Positions 46,677 to 54,571 of a stretch of DNA of 56,134 nucleotides are shown here, piece by piece (positions within the stretch are counted from its first letter, which is position 1; every line of letters starts with the position of its first letter). The notes below the pieces were generated by a model. That model searched no databases. It was not told the origin of the DNA and saw nothing but the letters and a program-made list of their open reading frames with translations. The translations under genes were made by a program, and so were the position numbers. The DNA is from a virus, in the IMG/VR virus record IMGVR_UViG_3300027741_000078, positions 1-56,134 of that record; one strand, written 5' to 3'.

Positions 46677-47651
46677 ATGCCCCAGTTCAGCGAAGATTTG
46701 TTTCTCGGTCCGGCCCAAACCTTTATGGGCACCGGTAACCGTCCATATACCACCACCGCGATTGGCGGCACGGGTGGCTCCTCTTCTTCCACCTTGACCA
46801 TCACATCGATCGGTTTTGGTGCTCCTATTGTGCTTGGGATGTATGTTGACGGCACGAGCGTGACCGACGGCACCTACATCACAGCGTTTGGCACGGGTAC
46901 CGGCGGCGCTGGCACCTATACCCTTAACCAGGCGATCAACATTGCCAACACGACGGCATTAACGCTGCACGGTAATATTCCGTTTGATGATCCTAGCCAA
47001 ATGGATCTGGGCGTTGGTCCTCTTGGCCGTATCTATGTCTGGGATGTCATTCCACAGGCTGCGGTAACCAACAACATCGCCGCGTCTCAAACGGCTGCTG
47101 GCGCTGGTGCCGTGACGTTGACTGCGGGGACCTCGGCGAAGTCGGTGGTTCGCAACGATGGCACGACGGTCATTCAACTGGATCTGCCTCGTGCGGTGAA
47201 GGTGAACTGCTCGACGACGGCTCGTGCGTTTACGGTTAGCGGTTATGACTACTACGGCCAGCCGATGACGGAGACGATTACGGTTTCTGTTGCCGGTACC
47301 GCGGTGACTGGCAAGAAGGCCTTCTATCAAGTCTCTGGCGCAACGATCGCTGGCTCCGCTACCTCAGTCGTGATCGGCACTAGCGACGTGCTTGGTATCC
47401 CGGTGCGCGTGGTTAACGTGGCTTATGTGGCGAGCGTTAAGAGCAACAGCACTCTGGCTCAGGATGCTGGTACGTTCGTCGCGGCGGATACGGCTACGGC
47501 CACCGCAACCACTGGCGACGTTCGCGGCACCTACACCCCTGCAACAGCATCGGACGGCATTGTTCGTACCGTGATGGGCATCCTGCTGCCGGCTATTGCG
47601 GTCGGCCCAAATGCAACCCGTGTCGGCGCTCTGGGCGTCACCCAGGCATAA
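46677..47651 (+). CDS. Capsid-associated structural protein
   Basis: 324 residues from ATG 46677 (MPQFSEDLFLGPAQTFMGTG), 8 bases after AAGGAG. It is Gly/Ala/Thr-rich with beta-strand repeats (G-T-G-G-A-G-T-Y-T-L, AVKVNCSTTARAFTVSGYDY) and an MTETITVSVAGTAVTGKKAF segment that recurs in minor structural proteins of environmental podoviruses. Likely on the capsid surface or vertex. It starts the late operon after the terminator. No enzyme motif. Confidence 0.65.
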   Translation: MPQFSEDLFLGPAQTFMGTGNRPYTTTAIGGTGGSSSSTLTITSIGFGAPIVLGMYVDGTSVTDGTYITAFGTGTGGAGTYTLNQAINIANTTALTLHGNIPFDDPSQMDLGVGPLGRIYVWDVIPQAAVTNNIAASQTAAGAGAVTLTAGTSAKSVVRNDGTTVIQLDLPRAVKVNCSTTARAFTVSGYDYYGQPMTETITVSVAGTAVTGKKAFYQVSGATIAGSATSVVIGTSDVLGIPVRVVNVAYVASVKSNSTLAQDAGTFVAADTATATATTGDVRGTYTPATASDGIVRTVMGILLPAIAVGPNATRVGALGVTQA

Positions 47652-47664
47652 GGAGTAAAGAATC

Positions 47665-48651
47665 ATGGGTCAGTTTAAGCCAATGATCAAGATGGAGACC
47701 ACCGAGCCAACCGTAGAGTTGAAGCTCAAGAAGGGTGGCGCGGTCAAGAAGATGGCCCGCGGTGGTGCTCCGATGGGTGCAATGGTCGGCGCTCCTAAGG
47801 GTGGTGTGATGACTGGCGCGGCTCCAGCAATGCCTGCTCTTGCAGCTCGTCGTCGTGCGATGAAGGCTATGGGCGCTGCTCCGGCGGCTCCTGTTGGGCC
47901 TGCTGCTGCAATGATGGGCATGAAAAAGGGCGGCGAGGCTGATATCGCGCAGGACAAGGCCATGCTCAAGAAGGCCTTTATGCAGCACGATATGCAAGAG
48001 CACAAGGGCGGCAAGGGTACCAAACTCAAGCTGAAGTCTGGCGGTATGGCAGACAAGATGGAGAAGTTTGAGACCAAGACCACGGTTGAGGGCAACGAGG
48101 GCGAGTTCAAGAAGACGAAGATGCACGAGGCCAAACCGGATCGTGTGAAGGGCCCCACCGGCATGATCAAGGAGAAGAATGCTGGCGGTTACAAGACTGG
48201 CGGCGTTGTGAAGGGCGCGGGTGGTTTTAAGACTGGCGGTGTTGTTGAGGGTCAGGGCGGTTTCCGCAAAGGCGGTGCCATAAAAAAGTTTGCTGAGGGC
48301 GGCCGCGTACAGCACGACGGCGGTCCGGAGCAGATGGAGCAGGGTAAGAAGAAGCCTGCCGGTCCCGTTTCCATCAACAGCCTCGCTGGCACCTATAAGA
48401 AGGGTGGCGCGGTGATGATGGCCGCGGGTGGTGACCCTAACGCTGACTTTTATCGTCGCAAAACAGAAGAAAACGAGGCTGATGCGAAGGCTATGCGGGA
48501 TGCGCTGATGTTCATTCCTCGCAAGATTCACAAGGCTGGGAAGGTTGTTGTAGATGCGATGAATCCTAATCGTGGCGCGGTCACCGATACTGAGCGTGAA
48601 GTAAGCCGGACGGTTGTGCCTGCCAAGAAGAAGGGCGGCGTAGTCTGTTAA
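47665..48651 (+). CDS. Lys/Gly-rich repetitive virion protein
   Basis: 328 residues with many copies of K-K-G-G-x and G-G-(Y/F)-K-T-G-G-V-V (YKTGGVV, FKTGGVV, FRKGGAI) and a Met/Ala-rich first part (ARRRAMKAMGAAPAAPVGPA). It is strongly basic and low-complexity. It could be a capsid-internal DNA-binding protein or a disordered tail protein. KKGG-rich proteins of this type occur beside capsid genes in environmental phages, without known function to me. The big minus-strand frame here is a shadow. Confidence 0.6.
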   Translation: MGQFKPMIKMETTEPTVELKLKKGGAVKKMARGGAPMGAMVGAPKGGVMTGAAPAMPALAARRRAMKAMGAAPAAPVGPAAAMMGMKKGGEADIAQDKAMLKKAFMQHDMQEHKGGKGTKLKLKSGGMADKMEKFETKTTVEGNEGEFKKTKMHEAKPDRVKGPTGMIKEKNAGGYKTGGVVKGAGGFKTGGVVEGQGGFRKGGAIKKFAEGGRVQHDGGPEQMEQGKKKPAGPVSINSLAGTYKKGGAVMMAAGGDPNADFYRRKTEENEADAKAMRDALMFIPRKIHKAGKVVVDAMNPNRGAVTDTEREVSRTVVPAKKKGGVVC

Positions 48652-48654
48652 GGG

Positions 48655-48672
48655 TAGGGGCTTCGGTCCCTA
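48655..48672 (+). terminator. Hairpin with UUCG tetraloop
   Basis: TAGGGGC (48655-48661) pairs with GTCCCTA (48666-48672), one G-U, around the loop TTCG; C(UUCG)G is an extra-stable tetraloop. It follows the Lys/Gly-rich gene by 3 bases. No strong T run follows, so it may be a weak terminator or an mRNA stabiliser. Confidence 0.55.
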
Positions 48673-48690
48673 TCTTCATTGGAGATTGGT

Positions 48691-49443
48691 ATGGGCGTTT
48701 ATTCTTCTGCTACCCGGCAGGGCGCGTATGAGCCGTTTGAGCTGCAGGTTGCTCGTGGACAGGTTGACGGGCACACGCCGTTAAACATTTTTGGATTTAG
48801 TTCCGCTGTTGGATCATCCGCGCTCGGGCCGTTATGGGAGGGGTTGACTCTTTCTGGGGGCGCCTATGCTTATCCTTCAAGCGCCGCCCAGTTGGTTTTG
48901 GTTAGTGATTCTGCGTCTGATACATCTGCATTAAGCGTGCAGATTCAGGGTTTGGACGCAAATTACGCCCCGGTGGTGGAAACCATTGCAATGAATGGCA
49001 CCACAAACGTAACGACCACCAACTCGTTCTTACGCATCAATTTGATGACAACAACAAACGGGTTGAATGTTGGGAATATTACCGCAAAGATCAGCACAAC
49101 AACTTACGCAAAGATTTCTGCTGGCATTGGGCAAACCCAGATGTCGTTGTATACGGTTCCGGCTGGATACACTTTCTATTTGTCATATCTGCAAGCTGAC
49201 GCAAGCATTGGGTTTACGTCTAGCAACTACATGAAGTTTGCCGAATACAACAAAGACAACGCAACAGGGGAAATTAACCTGTTGAGCCAGTCTACGTTTG
49301 TGCAAACATTGAACATTCCATTTACTTGTCCTATTGCTCACAGTCAAAAAACTGACATTCAGTTTCAAATTGTTGCTAATACTGGCAGCCCCTTTTTGGC
49401 AAATATTTATGCCGGCGGCGTCTTGATCAAGAACGCGGACTAA
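48691..49443 (+). CDS. Structural protein, unknown
   Basis: 250 residues from ATG 48691 behind GGAGAT. Begins MGVYSSATRQGAYEPFELQV; the middle is beta-rich (ALSVQIQGLDANYAPVVETI, TNVTTTNSFLRINLMTTTNG) and the C-terminal half includes YTFYLSYLQADASIGF and VQTLNIPFTCPIAHSQ. The pattern L-D-A-N-Y-x-P-V-x-E-T-I resembles phage decoration or tail proteins. It is in the late operon. Function is not further assignable. Confidence 0.6.
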   Translation: MGVYSSATRQGAYEPFELQVARGQVDGHTPLNIFGFSSAVGSSALGPLWEGLTLSGGAYAYPSSAAQLVLVSDSASDTSALSVQIQGLDANYAPVVETIAMNGTTNVTTTNSFLRINLMTTTNGLNVGNITAKISTTTYAKISAGIGQTQMSLYTVPAGYTFYLSYLQADASIGFTSSNYMKFAEYNKDNATGEINLLSQSTFVQTLNIPFTCPIAHSQKTDIQFQIVANTGSPFLANIYAGGVLIKNAD

Positions 49444-49445
49444 TC

Positions 49446-49946
49446 ATGCCTACCAGGTCTCCTGCCCAAGAGCGGCTAATGCAGGCGGTCGCGCACAACC
49501 CTAAGTTCGCAAAGAAGGTTGGCATCCCGACGAAGGTTGGCAAGGAGTTTACGGCTAAAGAGGGCGGGCTCTACGCGAATATTCACGCAAAGCAGGAGCG
49601 TATTGCCCACGGTAGCGGCGAAAAGATGCGTAAACCTGGCTCTCCAGGTGCACCAACAGCGCAGGCGTTCAAGGAATCTGCGAAGACTGCGAAGATGAAG
49701 GAAGGTGGACCTAGCCTGGCTATAGGGCGCGGGGAAAAGCTCCCAGCAAGCCAAGGAGCGGGTTTAACGGCCAAGGGTAGGGCTAAGTACAACCGCGAGA
49801 CGGGAAGCGATCTGAAGCCTCCCCAGCCGGGCGGAGGGGCAAGGCGTGATTCGTTTTGCGCTCGCATGGGTCCGGTCGCTGAGAAGAGTGAGAAGGGTAG
49901 TCGTGCTAGGGCCTCGATGAAGCGTTGGGCGTGTTCGGGATGGTAG
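49446..49946 (+). CDS. DUF6321-like basic protein
   Basis: 166 residues. N-terminus RSPAQERLMQAVAHNPKFAK, middle GSGEKMRKPGSPGAPTAQAF, C-terminal end GLTAKGRAKYNRETGSDLKP, then RRDSFCARMGPV and SMKRWACSGW. This matches a family I know as DUF6321, basic proteins encoded near structural genes in many environmental phages. The function is unknown; DNA or nucleoprotein binding is possible given the charge. Confidence 0.72.
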   Translation: MPTRSPAQERLMQAVAHNPKFAKKVGIPTKVGKEFTAKEGGLYANIHAKQERIAHGSGEKMRKPGSPGAPTAQAFKESAKTAKMKEGGPSLAIGRGEKLPASQGAGLTAKGRAKYNRETGSDLKPPQPGGGARRDSFCARMGPVAEKSEKGSRARASMKRWACSGW

Positions 49947-49949
49947 ATT

Positions 49950-51002
49950 ATGGCGTACAGCGGAACGGTCGGTCAGACGGTTATCAATGTCCAGAAGGTT
50001 ATTGATCATGCCGCTCGTCGTGCAGGAAAACTTGCGGAAGAGTTAACCGTTGAGCAGGTAAATTCTGCCCGTGAGTCTCTGTATTTCGTCTTATCGCACC
50101 TGATCAACACCGGAGTTGACTACTGGGCGATTGAAAAGAAGGTGTTTGGCCTTCTTCCAGACAAGCAGGTCTATGATATGCCTGCGGGGTTTAACGATAC
50201 CCTAAACGTCCTGTATCGGCGCATGAACCGCCCCTCTGGAGCCTACTCTTCAAGCTCTGGGATCGCAATAAACGCCTTTGACGGCAACATCGACACTGTT
50301 TGCACGCAGACTTCTCCGAATGGAAACATATCAATTTATTACAATTCCCCGGTCTACATCGGCTCAATCGGAGTATTGCCGGGAGTTTCTGGAAACATCA
50401 CGGTTGTATTTGAGTATTCCACCGACGGAATTACATGGAATGCGCTCTACTCCCCGGGCCAGACGACGTGGGCTGACAAAGAATGGCTCTGGTACGACAT
50501 TGAGACGGGTCAAAACGTCCAGTATTACCGGATGCGAGCCATTAACGGAAGCACGATAGCCGTTAGGGAGTTGTATTTTGGCAACAACTCAACAGAAATC
50601 ACGATGGCTAGCCTTAATCGTGATGACTACACGAACCTTCCAAACAAAAACTTTACTGCAAACCAGCCGTTTCAGTATTGGCTAAACCGCACGATCCCGT
50701 ATTCGCAGATTAACCTGTGGCCGGTACCGAGTGATGCGTTTGTGCAGATGGTTGTCTGGTACTCGCGTCAGGTTATGGACGTGGGTGCGCTCACGGACGA
50801 GCTAGAGATACCCCAGCGCTGGTATATGGCGATCGTGAATATGCTGGCGCATCAGATGGCGATGGAGTTGCCGGGCGTTGAGCCTGCTCGCATTCAGTAT
50901 CTTGAGGCTCAGGCGCAGTCTACGTTTAACCTTGCAGAGCAGGAGGAGCGTGGTCGAGGTCCAATTTACTTTGCTCCGAATATTGCGCCCTATAACAGGT
51001 GA
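49950..51002 (+). CDS. Tail adaptor (gp4-like) with inserted discoidin-like domain
   Basis: 350 residues. The flanks, residues 1-95 (SARESLYFVLSHLINTGVDY) and about 212-350 (DDYTNLPNKNF, RTIPYSQINLWPVPSD, W-Y-x-A-I-V-N-M-L-A-H-Q-M-A), resemble gp4-type head-tail adaptors. Between them, residues about 96-211 have a galactose-binding F5/8C-like pattern (NAFDGNIDTVCTQ, IYYNSPVYIGSIGV, VVFEYSTDGITWN, YYRMRAINGSTIAVRELYF). The insert would project from the tail neck and could bind sugars. The domain assignment is by motif only and is the less certain part. Confidence 0.65.
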   Translation: MAYSGTVGQTVINVQKVIDHAARRAGKLAEELTVEQVNSARESLYFVLSHLINTGVDYWAIEKKVFGLLPDKQVYDMPAGFNDTLNVLYRRMNRPSGAYSSSSGIAINAFDGNIDTVCTQTSPNGNISIYYNSPVYIGSIGVLPGVSGNITVVFEYSTDGITWNALYSPGQTTWADKEWLWYDIETGQNVQYYRMRAINGSTIAVRELYFGNNSTEITMASLNRDDYTNLPNKNFTANQPFQYWLNRTIPYSQINLWPVPSDAFVQMVVWYSRQVMDVGALTDELEIPQRWYMAIVNMLAHQMAMELPGVEPARIQYLEAQAQSTFNLAEQEERGRGPIYFAPNIAPYNR

Positions 51003-51005
51003 TCT

Positions 51006-51341
51006 ATGCCTGTTTTCCTTGATACGACGGGGCTCTCAGATTTAGCAATCGCAATCTGTGATCGGTGCCGCATGAAGAGGCCGCACGCGGTAATGCGATC
51101 TGATCCAAACTTTCCAGGTCTGCAGGTCTGCGATCAGGGTTGCGCGGATAACTTTGATCCGTATCGACTCGCTGCACGCAAGACAGAAAAGATTACAATA
51201 CGCTTTCCGCGCCCTGACGAGAGTGTTGCAGTTGAGGATAACAACCTCACGACTGGCGGAGACAATAATTATGTATTGTCGCCAGAGCAGAATACTCAGA
51301 CGCCAGAGAATAACGGCAACCTGGATAGTATTGAGATATAG
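51006..51341 (+). CDS. Small structural zinc-ribbon-like protein
   Basis: 111 residues. A C-D-R-C-R-M-K-R-P-H-A-V and L-Q-V-C-D-Q-G-C-A-D-N-F core holds four cysteines that could bind zinc. The rest is acidic and Asn-rich (ENNGNLDSIEI). The pattern FPGLQVCDQGCADNFDPYR recurs next to adaptors in environmental phages. It is probably a neck or tail accessory protein. Confidence 0.65.
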   Translation: MPVFLDTTGLSDLAIAICDRCRMKRPHAVMRSDPNFPGLQVCDQGCADNFDPYRLAARKTEKITIRFPRPDESVAVEDNNLTTGGDNNYVLSPEQNTQTPENNGNLDSIEI

Positions 51342-53348
51342 ATGGCAAATGTAACTATTACCCAGCTTCCAGCGGCCCAACCCCTAACCGGCACGGAGCT
51401 GGTGCCTGTCGTCCAGAACGGGCAGACGGTTCGCACGACTACCGGTGCGATTGGCGGTGGCGGTGGCGGCAGTGGGTCTGTTACATCTGTCAACGTCTCT
51501 GGTGGCACTACGGGTTTGACGACGACTGGCGGGCCGATTACTACCTCTGGGACTATCACACTAGGTGGGACACTTAATGTTAGCAACGGCGGGACTGGCG
51601 GCACGACTGCTCAACAGGCTCGGGCAAATGTTCTCCCGAGTTATACGGGAAATGCATCGTATGTACTTCGTGTCAATGCCGGCGCTACAGATGTTGAGTG
51701 GTCCGCTTCCGGTGGTGGGGGTAGTGGAAGCGTTGTTCAGGTCAATACGGGCACTGGATTAACCGGCGGCCCGATCACAACTTCCGGGACGATTGCGATT
51801 GCCACGACCGATGTAACGGCTGGTAGTTATTCAAATCCCAGTTTTACGGTTAACGCGCAGGGGCAGATCACCGCGGCGTCCTCTGGCTCGATTCCTGTTA
51901 CAAGCGTATCCGGCACCGCGAACGAGATTACTTCGTCTGGTGGCGCGACTCCTACGCTGTCCTTGCCTAGTGCGCTTACCTTTACCAACAAAACGGTCAC
52001 GGGTGGATCATTTACTGGCGGGACGATTAACAACACGGTGATTGGCGGGACGACTGCGGTTGCTGGCACGTTTAGCACGATTAATGCCGCGAGCGGGAAC
52101 ATTACTACCACCCCGACTAGCGTTAACAATATTGTTAATAAGGCGTATGCGGACGCGGTTGCATCGGGATTGAGCTTTCATGCAAATTGTGACCTAGCGA
52201 CTGCCGCGGCCCTTCCTACTTGTACCTATAGCAACGGAAGCTCTGGCGTTGGGGCGACGTTAACCGCTACCGCTAACGGGCTTCTAACCGTTGACTCTGT
52301 GAATGTGGTGGCCGGCAATCGCGTGCTGGTGAAGAACCAGGTAAATCAGGCGCAGAACGGCATCTATACGGTCACTCAGATTGGCGACGGATCAACCCCG
52401 TTCATTCTGACTCGTGCGACGGACTACAACACCCCTGGCGCGACCTACTTAAACGTGGACGCCGGCGACTTTACGCTGATCCTGACCGGTGCAACGAACG
52501 CAAGCACCTCGTGGGTACAGACGACGCTGCAGCCGATTACGATTGGCACGACGAATCTTGTCTTTGTGCAGTTTGGCGCGGGGACGGTCGTCTACTCAAA
52601 TGGAACGGGTCTAAGCCTCTCCCCGACCAACCAATTCAGCATCACAAATACCGGCGTATCTTCTGGAACTTACGGCTCTGGCTCTCTGGTTCCTCAGATC
52701 GCCGTAAACGCTCAGGGTCAGATTACTGGTGCGATCAATACCAGCATTGCGATTAGCGGCAGCCAGGTTACTTCGGGTACTGTGGCGATCGCTCAGGGCG
52801 GCACCGGTCAGACATCGCAGGAGTCTGGATTTAATGCGCTGTCTCCGATTACTACGCTCGGCGATATTATTGTCGGGACGGGAACAAACGCCGCGGGAAG
52901 GCTTGGTATTGGCTCCAACGGTCAGGTGTTGACGGTTCAGAGTGGAACTGCGACATGGGCCGCTCCAACGGGTGGCGGTGGTACTCCGGGTGGAAGTCCA
53001 AATACAATCCAATATAACAATGGTGGTGTATTTGGCGGCCAATCCAACTACACGACTGACGGGGCGAATGTACAATTAGGTTCTCAAGGGATATTTAAGT
53101 TTGCCGACCTTGACTCGAGTAATTTTGTTGGATTTAGGGCCCCTGCGACTGTTCCTACTAATGTGACGTGGACGCTCCCCTCGACGGACGGGACTGCGTA
53201 TCAGGTGTTGGCTACGAATGGCTCTGGTTCTCTGGTCTGGGTCACACAAAGCGGCGGTGGTGGCGGTGGTGGATCTCCCAATTTGGACGGCGGGATACCT
53301 AGCTCAACCTACGGCGCGATTACACCAATTAACGGGGGGACACCGTAA
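51342..53348 (+). CDS. Tail-fibre protein
   Basis: 668 residues. The N-terminus ANVTITQLPAAQPLTGTELV is a fibre attachment motif; it is followed by Gly/Ser/Thr repeats (NGGTGGTTAQQARANVLP, AQGGTGQTSQESGFNAL) and a trimeric beta-helix-like shaft. The NKAYADAVASGLSFHANCDL and ATAAALPTCTYSNGS segments are a known fibre module in many phages. It ends at the start of the next fibre gene with a one-base overlap. Likely part of the receptor-binding complex. Confidence 0.75.
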   Translation: MANVTITQLPAAQPLTGTELVPVVQNGQTVRTTTGAIGGGGGGSGSVTSVNVSGGTTGLTTTGGPITTSGTITLGGTLNVSNGGTGGTTAQQARANVLPSYTGNASYVLRVNAGATDVEWSASGGGGSGSVVQVNTGTGLTGGPITTSGTIAIATTDVTAGSYSNPSFTVNAQGQITAASSGSIPVTSVSGTANEITSSGGATPTLSLPSALTFTNKTVTGGSFTGGTINNTVIGGTTAVAGTFSTINAASGNITTTPTSVNNIVNKAYADAVASGLSFHANCDLATAAALPTCTYSNGSSGVGATLTATANGLLTVDSVNVVAGNRVLVKNQVNQAQNGIYTVTQIGDGSTPFILTRATDYNTPGATYLNVDAGDFTLILTGATNASTSWVQTTLQPITIGTTNLVFVQFGAGTVVYSNGTGLSLSPTNQFSITNTGVSSGTYGSGSLVPQIAVNAQGQITGAINTSIAISGSQVTSGTVAIAQGGTGQTSQESGFNALSPITTLGDIIVGTGTNAAGRLGIGSNGQVLTVQSGTATWAAPTGGGGTPGGSPNTIQYNNGGVFGGQSNYTTDGANVQLGSQGIFKFADLDSSNFVGFRAPATVPTNVTWTLPSTDGTAYQVLATNGSGSLVWVTQSGGGGGGGSPNLDGGIPSSTYGAITPINGGTP

Positions 53349-54571
53349 TGCCTGTTCAGATACAACTTAGAAACGGTACTGCGGCTCAGTGGACCGCGGC
53401 CAACCCCGTTCTTGCTGGTGGCGAGCTTGGCGCGGAGACGGACACTAGCAAGTTCAAGATCGGCAACGGCTCCACTGCCTGGAACAGCCTTGCGTACTCT
53501 TTGGGTGTCGTCTCAAAGGGCGCCTATGCCGGCGGGACTCAATACTATGTAAACGATATTGTTACCTCTGGCGGCAATAGCTACATCTGTATTCTGAATT
53601 CTATTGGCAACGCGCCACCAAACGCGACGTACTGGAGCCTGCTTGCTCAGGCCGGAACGAACGGCACAAACGGCACGAACGGTACCAACGGCACGAACGG
53701 CACATCGTTTACATGGCAGGGGACGTGGTCTTCCGGCACGACCTATACCGCTAACCAGACCGTTTCTTACGGTGGCAGTAGCTATATTGCTATCGCAACC
53801 AGCACAGGCGCCAACCCCTCGAGCTCTCCGGGATCATGGTCTTTGATGGCTCAGGCTGGAACCGGTACCGTAAACGGCCCAGGAAGCTCTGTAAGCGGGA
53901 ATCTGGTCTCGTGGAATGGTACGGGCGGGACGACGATCGCGGACTCTGGTAAGGCTGCCCCTTCTGGCGTCATTGTTGGCACGACCGATACCCAGACGCT
54001 GACGAACAAGACTCTGACGCTGCCGGTTATTGCGTCTATATCTAATACCGGGACAATCACAATCCCGACTGGTACGGATACTTTGGTCGGGCGGGCAACG
54101 ACAGATACCTTAACTAACAAGACTCTGACGCTGCCTGTAATTGCATCTATCTCTAATAGCGGAACAATAACGCTTCCGACGGGTACAGACACTTTGGTGG
54201 GACGGGCAACTACAGATACCCTTACCAACAAGACGCTGACCAACCCGACGGTAACGAACTACATTGAGACGGCGTATACAGCCAACACAGGCACTGCGAT
54301 TACTATTACTTTGACCAACGGTACGGTTCAGATTTTGACGTTGACGGGTAACGCAACGATCACAATGCCCACTGCTGTGGCCGGTAAGTCATTCATTATT
54401 ATTTTGGCGCAAGACGCCACTGGAAGCAGGTCAGTCACTTGGTCAACGGTTTCGTGGCCTTCTGCCACACCGCCTTCGGTTACTCAGACCGCCAGCAAGA
54501 AAGACATCTATTCGTTTTTTTCTGACGGAACTAGTTGGTATGGCACCACTATCGGGCAGGCGTATACATAA
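53348..54571 (+). CDS. Tail-fibre protein with Mtd-like head and repeats
   Basis: 407 residues. The N-terminus PVQIQLRNGTAAQWTAANPV with a following G-E-L-G-A-E-T-D-T-S-K-F-K-I-G-N-G is the major tropism determinant-type head. A CBM5/12-like motif (YVNDIVTSGGNSYICIL, then A-T-Y-W-S-L-L-A-Q-A-G) occurs twice. A short collagen-like G-T-N stretch and a 111-base repeat block follow. The C-terminal domain is the one repeated at 1-195. It joins the LamG gene by TAATG. Probably a trimeric fibre carrying or folding beside the LamG adhesin. Confidence 0.8.
   Translation: MPVQIQLRNGTAAQWTAANPVLAGGELGAETDTSKFKIGNGSTAWNSLAYSLGVVSKGAYAGGTQYYVNDIVTSGGNSYICILNSIGNAPPNATYWSLLAQAGTNGTNGTNGTNGTNGTSFTWQGTWSSGTTYTANQTVSYGGSSYIAIATSTGANPSSSPGSWSLMAQAGTGTVNGPGSSVSGNLVSWNGTGGTTIADSGKAAPSGVIVGTTDTQTLTNKTLTLPVIASISNTGTITIPTGTDTLVGRATTDTLTNKTLTLPVIASISNSGTITLPTGTDTLVGRATTDTLTNKTLTNPTVTNYIETAYTANTGTAITITLTNGTVQILTLTGNATITMPTAVAGKSFIIILAQDATGSRSVTWSTVSWPSATPPSVTQTASKKDIYSFFSDGTSWYGTTIGQAYT
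53654..53698 (+). repeat. Five 9-base GGCACGAAC-like tandem repeats
   Basis: Five G-T-N codon triplets (units differ by one or two bases) in the fibre gene form a collagen-like linker. Such repeats vary easily in copy number. Confidence 0.85.
53981..54243 (+). repeat. 111-base tandem repeats in fibre gene
   Basis: Two full and one partial copies of a 37-codon unit (TDTLTNKTLTLPVIASIS followed by GTITIPTGTDTLVGRAT). AAGACTCTGACGCTGCC begins at 54008 and 54119, and the third, diverging copy at 54230. DNA identity is high, so copy number could vary. Confidence 0.85.

Noticed and set aside
47638-48531. A 297-codon open frame on the minus strand
   Set aside because: It is the complement of the repetitive Lys/Gly-rich protein; its Leu/His-rich translation is a by-product of the GGC/AAG repeats.
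53654-53698. A short CRISPR-like array
   Set aside because: The units are 9 bases long, contiguous without spacers, and in frame as G-T-N codons of a fibre gene.
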